DNA from: Palsa-504 sp963847965
Lineage (GTDB): Bacteria > Actinomycetota > Actinomycetes > Streptosporangiales > Streptosporangiaceae
DNA length: 64,000 nucleotides
Direction: 5' to 3'
Assembly: GCA_963847965.1 (NCBI GenBank)
Contig: CAWKCG010000044.1
Location: 203,899 to 267,898, forward strand
Under the pieces are notes generated by a model. That model searched no databases. It worked only from the letters and a program-made list of their open reading frames with translations, and had not been told where the DNA came from. The translations under genes were made by a program, and so were the position numbers. Below, piece by piece: positions 16,083-24,972 of the stretch; the first letter of the stretch is position 1, and each line of letters starts with the position of its first letter.

Positions 16083-17239
16083 CAGTAGGACCTCGGCATT
16101 CCAAGAACTCGCTGACCCAGATACGCTAGCACGAGATTATTAGACACTGGGGCAGTCTGATATAGCCGGGTCTCGCGGAACTTCCGCTCGACAGCGAGCT
16201 CGGTCGCAAACCCAAGCCCGCCAAACGCGTCGAGGCACGAATTTGCGGCAGCCCAGGATGCTTCGGACGCCAGTAGCTTCGCCATATTCGCCTCGGCCCC
16301 GCATGGTAGGCCGTTGTCGAAAAGCCAGGCCGCCTTATGGCGCATGAGGCTGGCCGCTTCGACGCTCGCGTAGGCTCTCGCGATCGGGAACTGAACGCCC
16401 TGATTCGTTCCGATCGGCCGTCCGAAGACATTCCGGGTACCAGCGTACGTTGATGCTTGCGCAACGAACCAGCGGCCATCGCCGATGCATTCAGCCGCGA
16501 TGAGGATACGCTCAGCGTTCATTCCGTCGAGTATGTAGCGGAATCCTTCACCAGCCTGGCCTATCAGCGCATCGTCTGGTACTTCCAGTTCATTGATAAA
16601 GACCTCGGTCGTCCCGTGATTCATCATCGTGCGGATAGGCGTGATCGTGACCGCATCGCCAGCGTCTCGCAGGTCGATGAGAAAGACAGACAAGCCCTCG
16701 GTCCTCTTACGAACCTGATCGGCCGGCGTCGTCCGGGCGAGCAGCAACATCAGGTCCGAATGCAGCGCGCGCGAGGTCCAGATCTTGTGTCCGTTCAGCC
16801 GGTATCCGGTATTCGTCTTCTCGGCTCTGGTCTTGATACGGGTGGTGTCCGAGCCGGCCTCCGGTTCGGTGACGGCGAAGGCCTGCAGCCGCAGACTGCC
16901 TGCCGCGATCTGGGGCAGCCATCGCGCTTTCTGCTCCGGCGAGCCATGCCGCAGCAGCGTCCCCATGACGTACATCTGGCCGTGACAGGCCGCCGGATTG
17001 CCGCCCGCGGCCGCGACCTCCTCGAGGACGACGCTCGCCGCCGCGACGCCCAGGCCGCCGCCGCCGTACTGCTCCGGAATCAGGACAGACAACCAGCCGC
17101 CGCTGGTCAGAGCGCGCACGAACTTCTCCGGGTACTGATCCGGCTCGAGGTCTCGCCAGTAGCTGCTATCGAAGTCCGCGCATAGCTGCCTGACCCCATC
17201 CCTGATGTCGCTGAACTCGGCTGGCGCGGAAAAGTCCAT
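16082..17239 (-). CDS. Acyl-CoA dehydrogenase
   Basis: A 385-residue FAD enzyme predicted to introduce an alpha-beta double bond in an acyl-CoA. Visible features are FAVTEPEAGSDT (about 121-132), the substrate strand YRLNGHKIWTSRA, GRPIGTNQGVQFPIA, and FGGLGFATE. The usual medium-chain catalytic glutamate in IYEGT is replaced by YQTAPVSNN. A glutamate at E243 (NAERILIAAE) sits where isovaleryl-type enzymes place their base. Start at 17239 is supported by GGAGA and by the first conserved residues. It leads the GntR gene and faces the ABC operon. Confidence 0.88.
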   Translation of the reverse strand: MDFSAPAEFSDIRDGVRQLCADFDSSYWRDLEPDQYPEKFVRALTSGGWLSVLIPEQYGGGGLGVAAASVVLEEVAAAGGNPAACHGQMYVMGTLLRHGSPEQKARWLPQIAAGSLRLQAFAVTEPEAGSDTTRIKTRAEKTNTGYRLNGHKIWTSRALHSDLMLLLARTTPADQVRKRTEGLSVFLIDLRDAGDAVTITPIRTMMNHGTTEVFINELEVPDDALIGQAGEGFRYILDGMNAERILIAAECIGDGRWFVAQASTYAGTRNVFGRPIGTNQGVQFPIARAYASVEAASLMRHKAAWLFDNGLPCGAEANMAKLLASEASWAAANSCLDAFGGLGFATELAVERKFRETRLYQTAPVSNNLVLAYLGQRVLGMPRSY

Positions 17240-17398
17240 CGTCTCTCCGGTCCCCGCTACGCGTCCGTCCACGGGCGCGGCCCCGCTCCTGCCTTGGGCC
17301 CTCCCAGGCGAGGGACTGACATGCGAGGTGGACCCCCGACCACGGTCTGCCGGAGGTGGCCTGTCCAGCCCGGCCAGCCAACGGCAATGCACCACCGG

Positions 17399-17409
17399 AT
17401 GTCAGACAT
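17399..17409. promoter_or_regulatory. Putative GntR operator 1
   Basis: ATGTC-A-GACAT is a perfect palindrome around a central base and fits the TNGTNNNACNA pattern bound by FadR-type GntR proteins. It lies about 40 bases 5' of the -35 element of the ABC operon. Confidence 0.55.
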
Positions 17410-17448
17410 TGGCTGATGAGATCCCTTCGTTTGCCACGTAAGAGCCTC

Positions 17449-17478
17449 TTGACGGGCACGAAATGTCTAACATATCGT
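17449..17478 (+). promoter_or_regulatory. Candidate sigma-A promoter for the ABC/crotonase operon
   Basis: TTGACG (17449-17454), an 18-base spacer and TATCGT (17473-17478). The second GntR-like palindrome covers the spacer end up to the first base of the -10, a classic repressor position. Confidence 0.5.
17463..17473. promoter_or_regulatory. Putative GntR operator 2
   Basis: ATGTCTAACAT has ATGT/ACAT arms around three bases, again matching TNGTNNNACNA. It abuts the proposed -10 element. Confidence 0.55.
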
Positions 17479-17561
17479 TCGCGGGTAAGCAACCACGGAA
17501 CGGCCGCGATGCGGTGAACGGCGGGAAGGACCAGTAACTGGAGCAGCTTGGGAGGAGTCCC

Positions 17562-19196
17562 ATGATCCGGAATATGACAACGTTGCGGGCCCGGGTACCC
17601 AAGCCAGGCCTAGTCGTGCTGACCTCGCTGGCGCTGCTGGTCGCGGCCTGCAGCAGCTCATCCAGCTCATCCAGCTCCCCCACGACGAGCGGGCCAACGG
17701 TCGGCGGCACGCTCACCTTCGCCACCGAAGCCGAGGCGTGCGGCCTCGTCCCCGGCGGATGCATGAACTCCTACAGCGGCGCCGACGTCGAGTTCGCGCT
17801 CTTTGATCCCCTGACCGTCATCAACAGCAGCTCCCAGGCCGTCCCCTACCTGGCGAAGTCCGTGACGCCGAATGCGGACTTCACGCAGTGGACTGTCGTG
17901 CTGCGCCCGGGCGTCCGATTCGACGATGGCTCGACGCTGACCGCCACCGATCTGCAGCAGGACTACACCCAGTACTTCGCGCAGCCGACCTCGGCGGACT
18001 ACGGCACCTTCATCGACGTCAAGAGCGTCCAGGTCGTCAGCAGCCTGACGGCCACGTTCGTCCTGAACGCGGCCGATTCCCAGTTCCCGACGGTGCTGAC
18101 CAGCTTCTTCCCCTTCAACCCGGACGTGAAGGCAAAGTACGGCGCGGACTGGCAGGCCCATCCGGACGGCACCGGGCCATTTGAACTGGTCACCTGGAGC
18201 CAGGGAAACGAGACGGTGCTCAAGCGCAACCCGCATTACTGGCTCAAGGCCGCGAACGGGCAGCAACTGCCTTACCTGAACGAGCTCATCTTCAAGCCGA
18301 TCACCGACGACACCACCCGAGTGGCGACGCTGCAGTCGGGCGGCATAGACGGGATGCTCAGCGAAGTTCCGATGACCTTGCAGAGCGCCTCCGCGGTTCC
18401 CGGAGTCACGGTTCTCGACTCCGGCGGCAACGGAGGCTACGGGCTATTCTTCAACGCGACGGAAGCGCCGGTTAACGACGCCCGAGTCCGCCTGGCTCTC
18501 GCACACGCCACGAATGTGGCCGCCATGCTCGCCGTTTCCGGCGGCGGGACGTTCAACCAGCTGCGTGACCAGTATTACCCGCCGGGCAGCCCCTGGTATT
18601 CGTCGGCGGTGGCCAGCGCCTGGCCCGCCTACAACGTGGCGGAGGCCAAGACCCTGCTTAACGAGTACGTGACCGACCCGCATCGGTCTGACGGCAAGCC
18701 CGCCGGGTCGCCGGTCACCCTCACGATCAACTACGAGCCGGGATCACCTCAGCAGCTAGCCGTGGTCCAGCTTGCGCAGCAGGAGTGGAAGCAGATCGGC
18801 GTACAGGTAGCGCTCCGCCCCGAAGACGAGGCAACGCTCGTCGGCAACGCGCTCAAGGGCTCGTTCCAGGTGAACTACTTCGAATGGGGCAACGAGCTGC
18901 CGTACGACCTGTTCCACCACAACTACCTGCCGCGTCCGGCTAACCTCACCAACTTCACGCTCTTTAACAACACCGCGATCATCCAGCAGATCGGCGTCCT
19001 GCAAACGGCCACGTCGCAGGCGGTGATCAAGGCTGCGGTGCAGAAGATAGGCCTGGTACTCGACCAGAACGCTCCGCTGATCTTTATCGGCAGCGCGCCC
19101 GCGGCATGGGCGGTGAACACCTCCAAGGTCGGCGGCGCGGCAATCATCTCGCCGCTGCTGGCCAGCATCGGCTGGGCGACCATATGGGCAAAGTAG
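17562..19196 (+). CDS. Peptide/opine-type ABC transporter substrate-binding lipoprotein
   Basis: A 544-residue family 5 solute-binding protein. The N-terminus is a lipoprotein signal with the lipobox LLVAAC and C30 as the lipidation site, followed by a run of serines as a flexible tether. Conserved SBP_bac_5 segments include WTVVLRPGVRFDDGSTLTATD, DGTGPFELVTWSQGNE and LKRNPHYW. Proteins of this family deliver peptides, opines, sugars or small acids to DppBCDF-type importers. A GGAGG site precedes the ATG at 17562. It is the first gene of the ten-gene plus-strand run. The substrate is presumably a carboxylic acid or conjugate processed by the CoA enzymes downstream. Confidence 0.92.
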   Translation: MIRNMTTLRARVPKPGLVVLTSLALLVAACSSSSSSSSSPTTSGPTVGGTLTFATEAEACGLVPGGCMNSYSGADVEFALFDPLTVINSSSQAVPYLAKSVTPNADFTQWTVVLRPGVRFDDGSTLTATDLQQDYTQYFAQPTSADYGTFIDVKSVQVVSSLTATFVLNAADSQFPTVLTSFFPFNPDVKAKYGADWQAHPDGTGPFELVTWSQGNETVLKRNPHYWLKAANGQQLPYLNELIFKPITDDTTRVATLQSGGIDGMLSEVPMTLQSASAVPGVTVLDSGGNGGYGLFFNATEAPVNDARVRLALAHATNVAAMLAVSGGGTFNQLRDQYYPPGSPWYSSAVASAWPAYNVAEAKTLLNEYVTDPHRSDGKPAGSPVTLTINYEPGSPQQLAVVQLAQQEWKQIGVQVALRPEDEATLVGNALKGSFQVNYFEWGNELPYDLFHHNYLPRPANLTNFTLFNNTAIIQQIGVLQTATSQAVIKAAVQKIGLVLDQNAPLIFIGSAPAAWAVNTSKVGGAAIISPLLASIGWATIWAK

Positions 19197-20156
19197 ATGA
19201 CGAGTATCCCGCGAAAGTTCGTGAGCCTGCTCCTCACGCTGCTCGCGGTCGCATTCCTGACCTTCATGCTGACCAGCCTGCTGCCCGGGAACCCGGCCGT
19301 CGCCCTGCTCGGGCAGCAGGCGATCACCGCTACGGCCATCGCGGCGGTTAATGCCGAGCTCGGCCTGACCCATCCGCTGCCGGTGCGGTTCGCGCTATGG
19401 CTTGGCCACGCCCTGAAGGGGAACCTCGGCTACTCGTTCGTGACGAGCTCATCGGTCAGCTCGGAACTGGCTGCCCGGCTGCCGGTGACGATCGAGATCA
19501 TCATCCTGGCCATGGTCATCTCCCTCGCGCTGGCCATCATCGCCGGTGTCGTCGCGGCTCAGCACGCTGGCCGGCTGCTGGATAACGTGCTGTCCGGGGC
19601 GTCGTTCGTGTTGCTGGCCGTGCCGACCTTCGTCATGGCGCTCCTGCTGATCCTGCTGCTCGCGGTCCACACGCACGTCTTTCCCGCATCCGGGTGGGTT
19701 CCGCTGACCCAGGATCCGCTGCAGAACCTGCGCTATGCGTTCCTGCCCTCGCTGGCCCTGGCCCTGCCGCAGCTACCGGTGTTCATGCGGTTGCTGCGCG
19801 GGGACATGATCACCGTCTTGCACGAGGATTTCATCGCTCTCGCCAGGTCGAAGGGCCTCTCGCCAGCTCGCGTGCTGCTCGGGCACGCCTTCAGGCTGTC
19901 GTCCTTCTCGCTGGTCACGGTGGCTGGCCTGCAGATCGGATTCCTGCTGGGCGGCACGGTGATCGTCGAGAACATCTTCGCGTTGCCGGGCATCGGCAGC
20001 TTGCTGGTCCAGTCGATCTACAACCGCGACCTGGCCACGGTCCAGGGCGTCACCCTGTTCATCGCCGCGGCCTTCGTCGTCGCGAACTTCTGCGTTGACC
20101 TGATCTACACGGTGATCGATCCGAGGATCCGGCGTGTCCGCACTCAACCAGTCTGA
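19197..20156 (+). CDS. ABC transporter permease, DppB type
   Basis: A 319-residue integral membrane protein with about six spans and the BPD_transp_1 EAA-loop region (ALARSKGLSPARVLLGHAFR). The N-terminal span LLTLLAVAFLTFML and LLPGNPAVALLG are typical of DppB/OppB. The ATG follows the binding-protein stop directly, and the 3' end overlaps the next gene by 23 bases. Forms the membrane channel with the DppC partner. Confidence 0.93.
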   Translation: MTSIPRKFVSLLLTLLAVAFLTFMLTSLLPGNPAVALLGQQAITATAIAAVNAELGLTHPLPVRFALWLGHALKGNLGYSFVTSSSVSSELAARLPVTIEIIILAMVISLALAIIAGVVAAQHAGRLLDNVLSGASFVLLAVPTFVMALLLILLLAVHTHVFPASGWVPLTQDPLQNLRYAFLPSLALALPQLPVFMRLLRGDMITVLHEDFIALARSKGLSPARVLLGHAFRLSSFSLVTVAGLQIGFLLGGTVIVENIFALPGIGSLLVQSIYNRDLATVQGVTLFIAAAFVVANFCVDLIYTVIDPRIRRVRTQPV

Positions 20157-21048
20157 CGCCTCCCAGGCGGCGCAGCCGGCACCGGCGGCCGCCCGCGCGC
20201 GAGCTTCGGGCCGGGCCATATCGGCCAGGCACGCGCACTACGGGCCAGCCTTCTGGGTGTGCGTCGCCTGGCTATTCCTCATCGCGGCCAGCGCGATCCT
20301 GGCCCCCGTCCTGCCGCTGAAGGGAGCCGCGGCAGTAAACCCGTTCGACCGGCTGCTCGCACCTGGTTCGCACGGCTACCTTCTCGGCTCCGATGAACTC
20401 GGCCGGGACGTGCTCTCGAGGATCATCTACGGTTCGCGCGTCTCGCTCGTGGTGGGCTGCGTCTCGGTGGTCATCGGCCTGGTCCCCGGCACCGCCCTGG
20501 GTGTCGTCGCCGGGTACCTGCGCGGGCGCATCGACGCGGTGATCATGTGGGCGGTCGACGTCGTGGTCTCGTTCCCCGCGCTCGTCTTGCTCATCGCGGT
20601 GGTCGCCTTCGTCGGTCAGAGCCTGACCAGCATCACCGTGATCCTCGGTTTCCTCGCCGTGCCGATCTTCACCAGGCTGAGCCGAGCGCAGACCCTCGCC
20701 GTCAGCGAGCGTGAGTTCGTGCAGGCTGCGCGGGCCGTCGGGACCCACAGAGGCCGCATCATGCGGGTCGAAGTCCTGCCAAACGTGCTCCCGTCCGTAC
20801 TGTCCTACGCGCTGATCTCCGTCGGGCTGATCATCGTCGTGGAAGGCTCGCTGAGCTTCCTGGGCCTGAGCGTGTCGGCACCGACGCCATCGTGGGGCGG
20901 CCTGATCGCCGAGGGCGAGCCCTACCTCAGCCAGGACCCGTGGCTGGTGGTCATCCCGTCGATCGTGATGTGCCTGACCGTCCTGGCCCTGAACCTCTCG
21001 GGTGAGACGCTGCGCCGCAGGTACGAAACGACGGGGCTGCGCCAGTGA
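20134..21048 (+). CDS. ABC transporter permease, DppC type
   Basis: A 304-residue permease with the characteristic LGSDELGRDVLSRIIYGSRVSL segment after the first span, about six spans in all, and the coupling helix QAARAVGTHRGRIMRVEVLPN. A GTG start inside the end of the previous gene gives tight coupling. An Ala/Arg-rich cytoplasmic N-terminus of about 35 residues precedes the first span. Confidence 0.93.
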   Translation: MSALNQSDASQAAQPAPAAARARASGRAISARHAHYGPAFWVCVAWLFLIAASAILAPVLPLKGAAAVNPFDRLLAPGSHGYLLGSDELGRDVLSRIIYGSRVSLVVGCVSVVIGLVPGTALGVVAGYLRGRIDAVIMWAVDVVVSFPALVLLIAVVAFVGQSLTSITVILGFLAVPIFTRLSRAQTLAVSEREFVQAARAVGTHRGRIMRVEVLPNVLPSVLSYALISVGLIIVVEGSLSFLGLSVSAPTPSWGGLIAEGEPYLSQDPWLVVIPSIVMCLTVLALNLSGETLRRRYETTGLRQ

Positions 21049-22118
21049 GCGCGCCGGCCAGCCCGCCGGCGACTATGGCGGGGACGGATGCGCACCTGCT
21101 GGTCGTGCAGGACCTGACCACGCGGTTCACGCTGGCGCACCGGCAGTTCGCGGCCGTCGACGGCGTGTCGTTCAGCGTAGGCCGCGGGACCAGCATCGGC
21201 ATCGTCGGCGAGTCCGGGTCCGGCAAGTCGGTGCTGGCCCGCACGATCATGGGGCTGCTCCCTGCCGACGGCGTCTTCGTCACAGGATCTGCGCAGCTTA
21301 ACGGCGTCGAACTCCTCTCACTCAGGCGATCGCAGCGCCGCGCGCTGTGGGGCACGGCCATCGCCATGGTGTTCCAGGATCCGCTGACGTCCCTGAACCC
21401 CGTCATGAAGATCGGCAGCCAGGTCGGCGAGACCGCCCGTGTGCACCGGAAGGGCCTGAGCCGCGCAGAGGTCAAAGAGCGGACCGAACAGCTGCTGGAA
21501 ACGGTGCACATCCCGGATCCGCGCCGGGTGGCCCGCCTGTATCCGCACGAGTTGTCGGGCGGCATGCGCCAGCGCGTGGCCATAGCCATCGCCCTGGCCG
21601 GAGACCCTGACCTGCTTATCGCCGACGAGCCGACCACTGCGCTCGACGTGACAATCCAGGCCGAAATCCTCGACCTGCTGCAGGGCCTGCAGGCGCAGCG
21701 GGCCATGAGCATGATCCTGATCAGCCATAACCTGGCCGTCGTAGCCGGCCGGACCGACCAGGTCGCCGTGATGTACGCCGGGAGGATCGTCGAGCGCGGG
21801 CCGACCTTGGCGGTGTTCGAGGACACCCAGATGCCGTACACCCGCGCGCTGCTCAACGCCGTCCCCCGGCTCGACCTGCCGAGCCACACGCAGCTCCTGG
21901 CCATCGACGGGCGGCCGCCAGGTCCGGACAGCATCCCGCCCGGCTGCCGTTTCGCGCCGCGTTGCGGATACGCGCGCGCCCGCTGCCAAGCTGAGGCACC
22001 TCCCATTAGCTCGGGGAAACGCGGCGACCACGAATACTCATGCTGGTTCCCCCTCGGCACCCAGGGCACCAGCGTGGCCGGTTCAGCGCATGAGCTCGAC
22101 GCGGGGAGCCGCGCATGA
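21045..22118 (+). CDS. ABC transporter ATP-binding protein, DppD type
   Basis: A 357-residue ATPase. Walker A is GESGSGKS (55-62), the signature is LSGGMRQRVAIAIAL, and Walker B with its glutamate is LLIADEPTTALD. The C-terminal oligopeptide-transporter domain has the cysteine pattern CRFAPRCGYARARC, which in some members binds a cluster. The GTG start overlaps the previous stop by four bases. Confidence 0.93.
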   Translation: MSAPASPPATMAGTDAHLLVVQDLTTRFTLAHRQFAAVDGVSFSVGRGTSIGIVGESGSGKSVLARTIMGLLPADGVFVTGSAQLNGVELLSLRRSQRRALWGTAIAMVFQDPLTSLNPVMKIGSQVGETARVHRKGLSRAEVKERTEQLLETVHIPDPRRVARLYPHELSGGMRQRVAIAIALAGDPDLLIADEPTTALDVTIQAEILDLLQGLQAQRAMSMILISHNLAVVAGRTDQVAVMYAGRIVERGPTLAVFEDTQMPYTRALLNAVPRLDLPSHTQLLAIDGRPPGPDSIPPGCRFAPRCGYARARCQAEAPPISSGKRGDHEYSCWFPLGTQGTSVAGSAHELDAGSRA

Positions 22119-23155
22119 CGCAGCAGGAAGCAGGCATGGCCGACGACCGAGACGCTCCTGTGCCGCGGCTCAGCGCACAGCACGTGTCCGTCAGGTTCGG
22201 CGGGTCTCGCGGCCGCAGCGCCCTGACGGCGGTGAGCGACGTCAGCTTCACGGTGCAGCCGGGCGAGACCCTTGGCCTCGTCGGCGAATCGGGCTGCGGT
22301 AAGTCATCGCTGGCCCGGGCGATCATGCAACTCCCGCCGCCCACGGCCGGTCAGGTCAGGCTCGACGGCATCGACCTGACGTCGCTCGCGGGCCAGGCGC
22401 TCCGGCAGGCCCGGTCGCGCATGCACCTGATCTTCCAGGACCCCATCTCCTCGCTGAATCCGCGGCGCAGCGTCGCCAGCATCGTCGCCGAGCCGGCCGT
22501 CGTGTGGGGCCGCGCGAGTGGGGAACGGCTGCGCGAGCTGGTGGACCAGAACCTGGAGGCGGTCGGACTCGACCCGGCCAACACCCGGGACCGCCGGCCC
22601 CGTCAGTTCTCCGGCGGCCAGTGCCAGCGGATCTGCATCGCCCGGGCGCTGATCTGCGAACCGGACCTGATCATCTGCGACGAGCCGGTCTCGGCCCTGG
22701 ACGTCTCCGTGCAGGCGCAGATCCTCAATCTGCTCGACCGGCTGCGGCGCCAGCGCGGGCTCACACTGATCTTCATTTCGCACGACCTCGCGGTGGTCAA
22801 GAACGTCAGCGACAAGATCGCCGTCATGTACCTCGGCCGCATCTGCGAGGTCGCCGACTCCGACACCTTGTACCGACGGCCCGCGCACCCGTACACCCGC
22901 GCCCTGATCGACTCGATACCGGTACTGGACGCCAGGCTCCGCCAGGGCCCGACGGCTCCGCTGTCCGGCGAGCTTCCGTCCGCGGCCAGGCCGCCCAGCG
23001 GGTGCCGGTTCCGCACTCGCTGCCCACGGGCGCAGGCGGTGTGCGCCGAGCAGGAGCCGAACCTGCTGCCGCTGGCGGCGGGGCAGTCCGTCGCCTGCCA
23101 CTTCCCGCTGAGCGCCCGCACGGACGAGCACTCCCACGCGAGCCGGGCACCGTGA
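22115..23155 (+). CDS. ABC transporter ATP-binding protein, DppF type
   Basis: A 346-residue ATPase with Walker A GESGCGKS (57-64), signature FSGGQCQRICIARAL, Walker B LIICDEPVSALD and the C-terminal CRFRTRCPRAQAVC motif. It overlaps dppD by four bases and completes the importer. A gap of 70 bases follows before the crotonases. Confidence 0.93.
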   Translation: MTQQEAGMADDRDAPVPRLSAQHVSVRFGGSRGRSALTAVSDVSFTVQPGETLGLVGESGCGKSSLARAIMQLPPPTAGQVRLDGIDLTSLAGQALRQARSRMHLIFQDPISSLNPRRSVASIVAEPAVVWGRASGERLRELVDQNLEAVGLDPANTRDRRPRQFSGGQCQRICIARALICEPDLIICDEPVSALDVSVQAQILNLLDRLRRQRGLTLIFISHDLAVVKNVSDKIAVMYLGRICEVADSDTLYRRPAHPYTRALIDSIPVLDARLRQGPTAPLSGELPSAARPPSGCRFRTRCPRAQAVCAEQEPNLLPLAAGQSVACHFPLSARTDEHSHASRAP

Positions 23156-23225
23156 TGGCCATGCGGACTCGCCGTCGCGATCTTGCGGGGAAATAGGCCG
23201 AAGCAAACGAGAGGAAACGCACCTG

Positions 23226-24068
23226 ATGAGCACGCCCACCACCCTGTACAGCACCTACGAGACACTGGAGATCATCCACCGGCCCCCTATCCTGGACGTC
23301 CGCCTGAACCGTCCCGAGGCGAGGAACGCCATGACGTTCCAGATGGACGACGAGCTTGACCGCATCCTCGACGAGGCGGAAGACGACCCTGAGATCCGCG
23401 CGGTCACGATCCGCGGCAACGGCCCCATCTTCTGCGCCGGTCACGACCTGAAGGAAGTGGCCAGCGGTTACCGTACCGAGGGCGTTCCTTCCGGCATGCC
23501 CCGCTCGTACCGCCGCCCGCGGATGCCCCGGGCCTGGTACTTCAAGAAGCCGCTCATAGCCGGGGTGCACGGCTACGTGGGGCCGATGGCCAACCACTTC
23601 ATCGCCGGCTGCGACTTCGTGATCGCGGCCGAGGGCACCCGGTTCAGCTTCGAGCAGACGCGGATGGGCGGCGGAGCCGCCGGCGGCACCATCCTCAACT
23701 TCCAGCTGCCGATGCGGGTCGTGAAGAAGCTCTGGCTGATGGGCGGCTGGTTCGACGCGGACAAGGCGCACGACATGGACTACGTCCAGCGGGTGGTGCC
23801 GGCTGACGAGCTCGACGCGGAGACCGACCGGTGGGCCATCGAAGCGTCGAAGATTCCCAGCCAGCAATACGCGGCCGCCAAGGAGATGATCCACCGCGTT
23901 TATGAGATCCGCGGGCTCGTGGGCATCGCGATGATCCAGAACAAGGTGACCGGGCACGGCAGCGCGGAAGACCGGAAGTTCTTCGAGATGGTCCAGGAAC
24001 GCGGCATGAAGGAGGCGCTGAAGTACCGCGACTCGCAGTTCGACCAGTCCGTGGCCGAGATCGTCTGA
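23226..24068 (+). CDS. Crotonase-fold protein 1 (enoyl-CoA hydratase/isomerase family)
   Basis: A 280-residue crotonase. The first oxyanion segment is FCAGHDLKEV and the second is HGYVGPMANHF. By position of the following CD, the glutamate corresponding to E144 of rat hydratase is replaced (ANHFIAGCD), and the second acid region reads RFSFEQTRMGGG. It may therefore not be a simple hydratase, and thioesterase, isomerase or lyase chemistry are alternatives. It is clearly paralogous to the next gene, with shared LNRPEARNA, GHDLKEV, GYVGP, FEQ and GHGSAED. The ATG is preceded by GAGAGGAAA. Confidence 0.85.
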   Translation: MSTPTTLYSTYETLEIIHRPPILDVRLNRPEARNAMTFQMDDELDRILDEAEDDPEIRAVTIRGNGPIFCAGHDLKEVASGYRTEGVPSGMPRSYRRPRMPRAWYFKKPLIAGVHGYVGPMANHFIAGCDFVIAAEGTRFSFEQTRMGGGAAGGTILNFQLPMRVVKKLWLMGGWFDADKAHDMDYVQRVVPADELDAETDRWAIEASKIPSQQYAAAKEMIHRVYEIRGLVGIAMIQNKVTGHGSAEDRKFFEMVQERGMKEALKYRDSQFDQSVAEIV

Positions 24069-24124
24069 CCGTCGGCGTAGCGGCCCAGCCGGGTACAGGC
24101 CGGAAAGAGAGCAGAGCTGAGGAA

Positions 24125-24940
24125 ATGGCGTACAACACCCTGATCACCGAGAAAGACGGCGCGGTCATGAACGTCTGGCTGAACCGCCCCGACGCGCGGA
24201 ACGCGTGGACGTGGGAGATGCACCAGGAGTTCGATCGCTGCCTGGACGAGGCAGAGGACGACGAGCAGGTCAAGGTCGTCACCGTGCGCGGCAAGGGACC
24301 GATCTTCAGCGCGGGCCACGACCTGAAGGAGGTGGCCGGCGGTTACGCGACCACCGGCGAGCCGGGCGGCATCCCGCCCCATCGGCTGCCCACGCTCGAG
24401 CGAGCCTGGTATTTCACCAAGCCGGTGGTCGCGGGCGTGCACGGCTACGTAGGGCCCATCGCCTGGGTGATCCTGTCGAACCTGGACTTCGTCATCGCGG
24501 TGCGCGGGACGCGGTTCAGCTTCGAGCAGGCCAGGATGGGCGGCGGTGCGCCCGGCGGAACGCCCCTGGTGTTCCACTTCCCGCCGAACGTGTGGAAGAA
24601 GCTGCTGATGGCCGGCGGCTGGATGTCAGCCGAGCAGGCGCACGACCTGTACTTCGTCAGCAGGGTCGTCGACGACATGGATGCCCTGGACGACGAGGTA
24701 GCCCGGTGGGCGCAGCAGCTGGCGCTCGTTCCCGCTAAACAGCTCCGCGCGGCCAAGATCGGCATACACAGGCAGTTCGAGCTCATGGGCATCGCGAACA
24801 TGGCGGCCGTGCAGAACCGGGAATCCGGGCACGGCAGCGCCGAAGACATGAAGTGGTTCGCGGAGGTCGAGGAGAAGGGGCTACGCGAAGCGCTCAAGAG
24901 CCGCGACGCCGGATTCGACCAGCACGTCTCGCAGATCTGA
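24125..24940 (+). CDS. Crotonase-fold protein 2, paralogue of the preceding gene
   Basis: A 271-residue crotonase with FSAGHDLKEV and HGYVGPIAW oxyanion elements and RFSFEQARMGGGAPGG. As in its neighbour, the classical catalytic glutamates are not in place (IAWVILSNLD where GGCELAMMCD would be expected). Side-by-side paralogues of near-equal length suggest a heteromeric enzyme or two steps on similar substrates. TGAGGAA precedes the ATG. It lies 32 bases before the synthetase. Confidence 0.85.
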   Translation: MAYNTLITEKDGAVMNVWLNRPDARNAWTWEMHQEFDRCLDEAEDDEQVKVVTVRGKGPIFSAGHDLKEVAGGYATTGEPGGIPPHRLPTLERAWYFTKPVVAGVHGYVGPIAWVILSNLDFVIAVRGTRFSFEQARMGGGAPGGTPLVFHFPPNVWKKLLMAGGWMSAEQAHDLYFVSRVVDDMDALDDEVARWAQQLALVPAKQLRAAKIGIHRQFELMGIANMAAVQNRESGHGSAEDMKWFAEVEEKGLREALKSRDAGFDQHVSQI

Positions 24941-24972
24941 CCGGAACGGTTCTTCAGCCGGAGAAAGGACTC

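Larger units (their letters stand above)
17240..17561. other. 322-base divergent regulatory region
   Basis: No gene is evident. This region separates the dehydrogenase-GntR pair from the ABC transporter operon. It holds two palindromes (17399-17409, 17463-17473) and a promoter-like pair on the plus strand. Confidence 0.7.
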
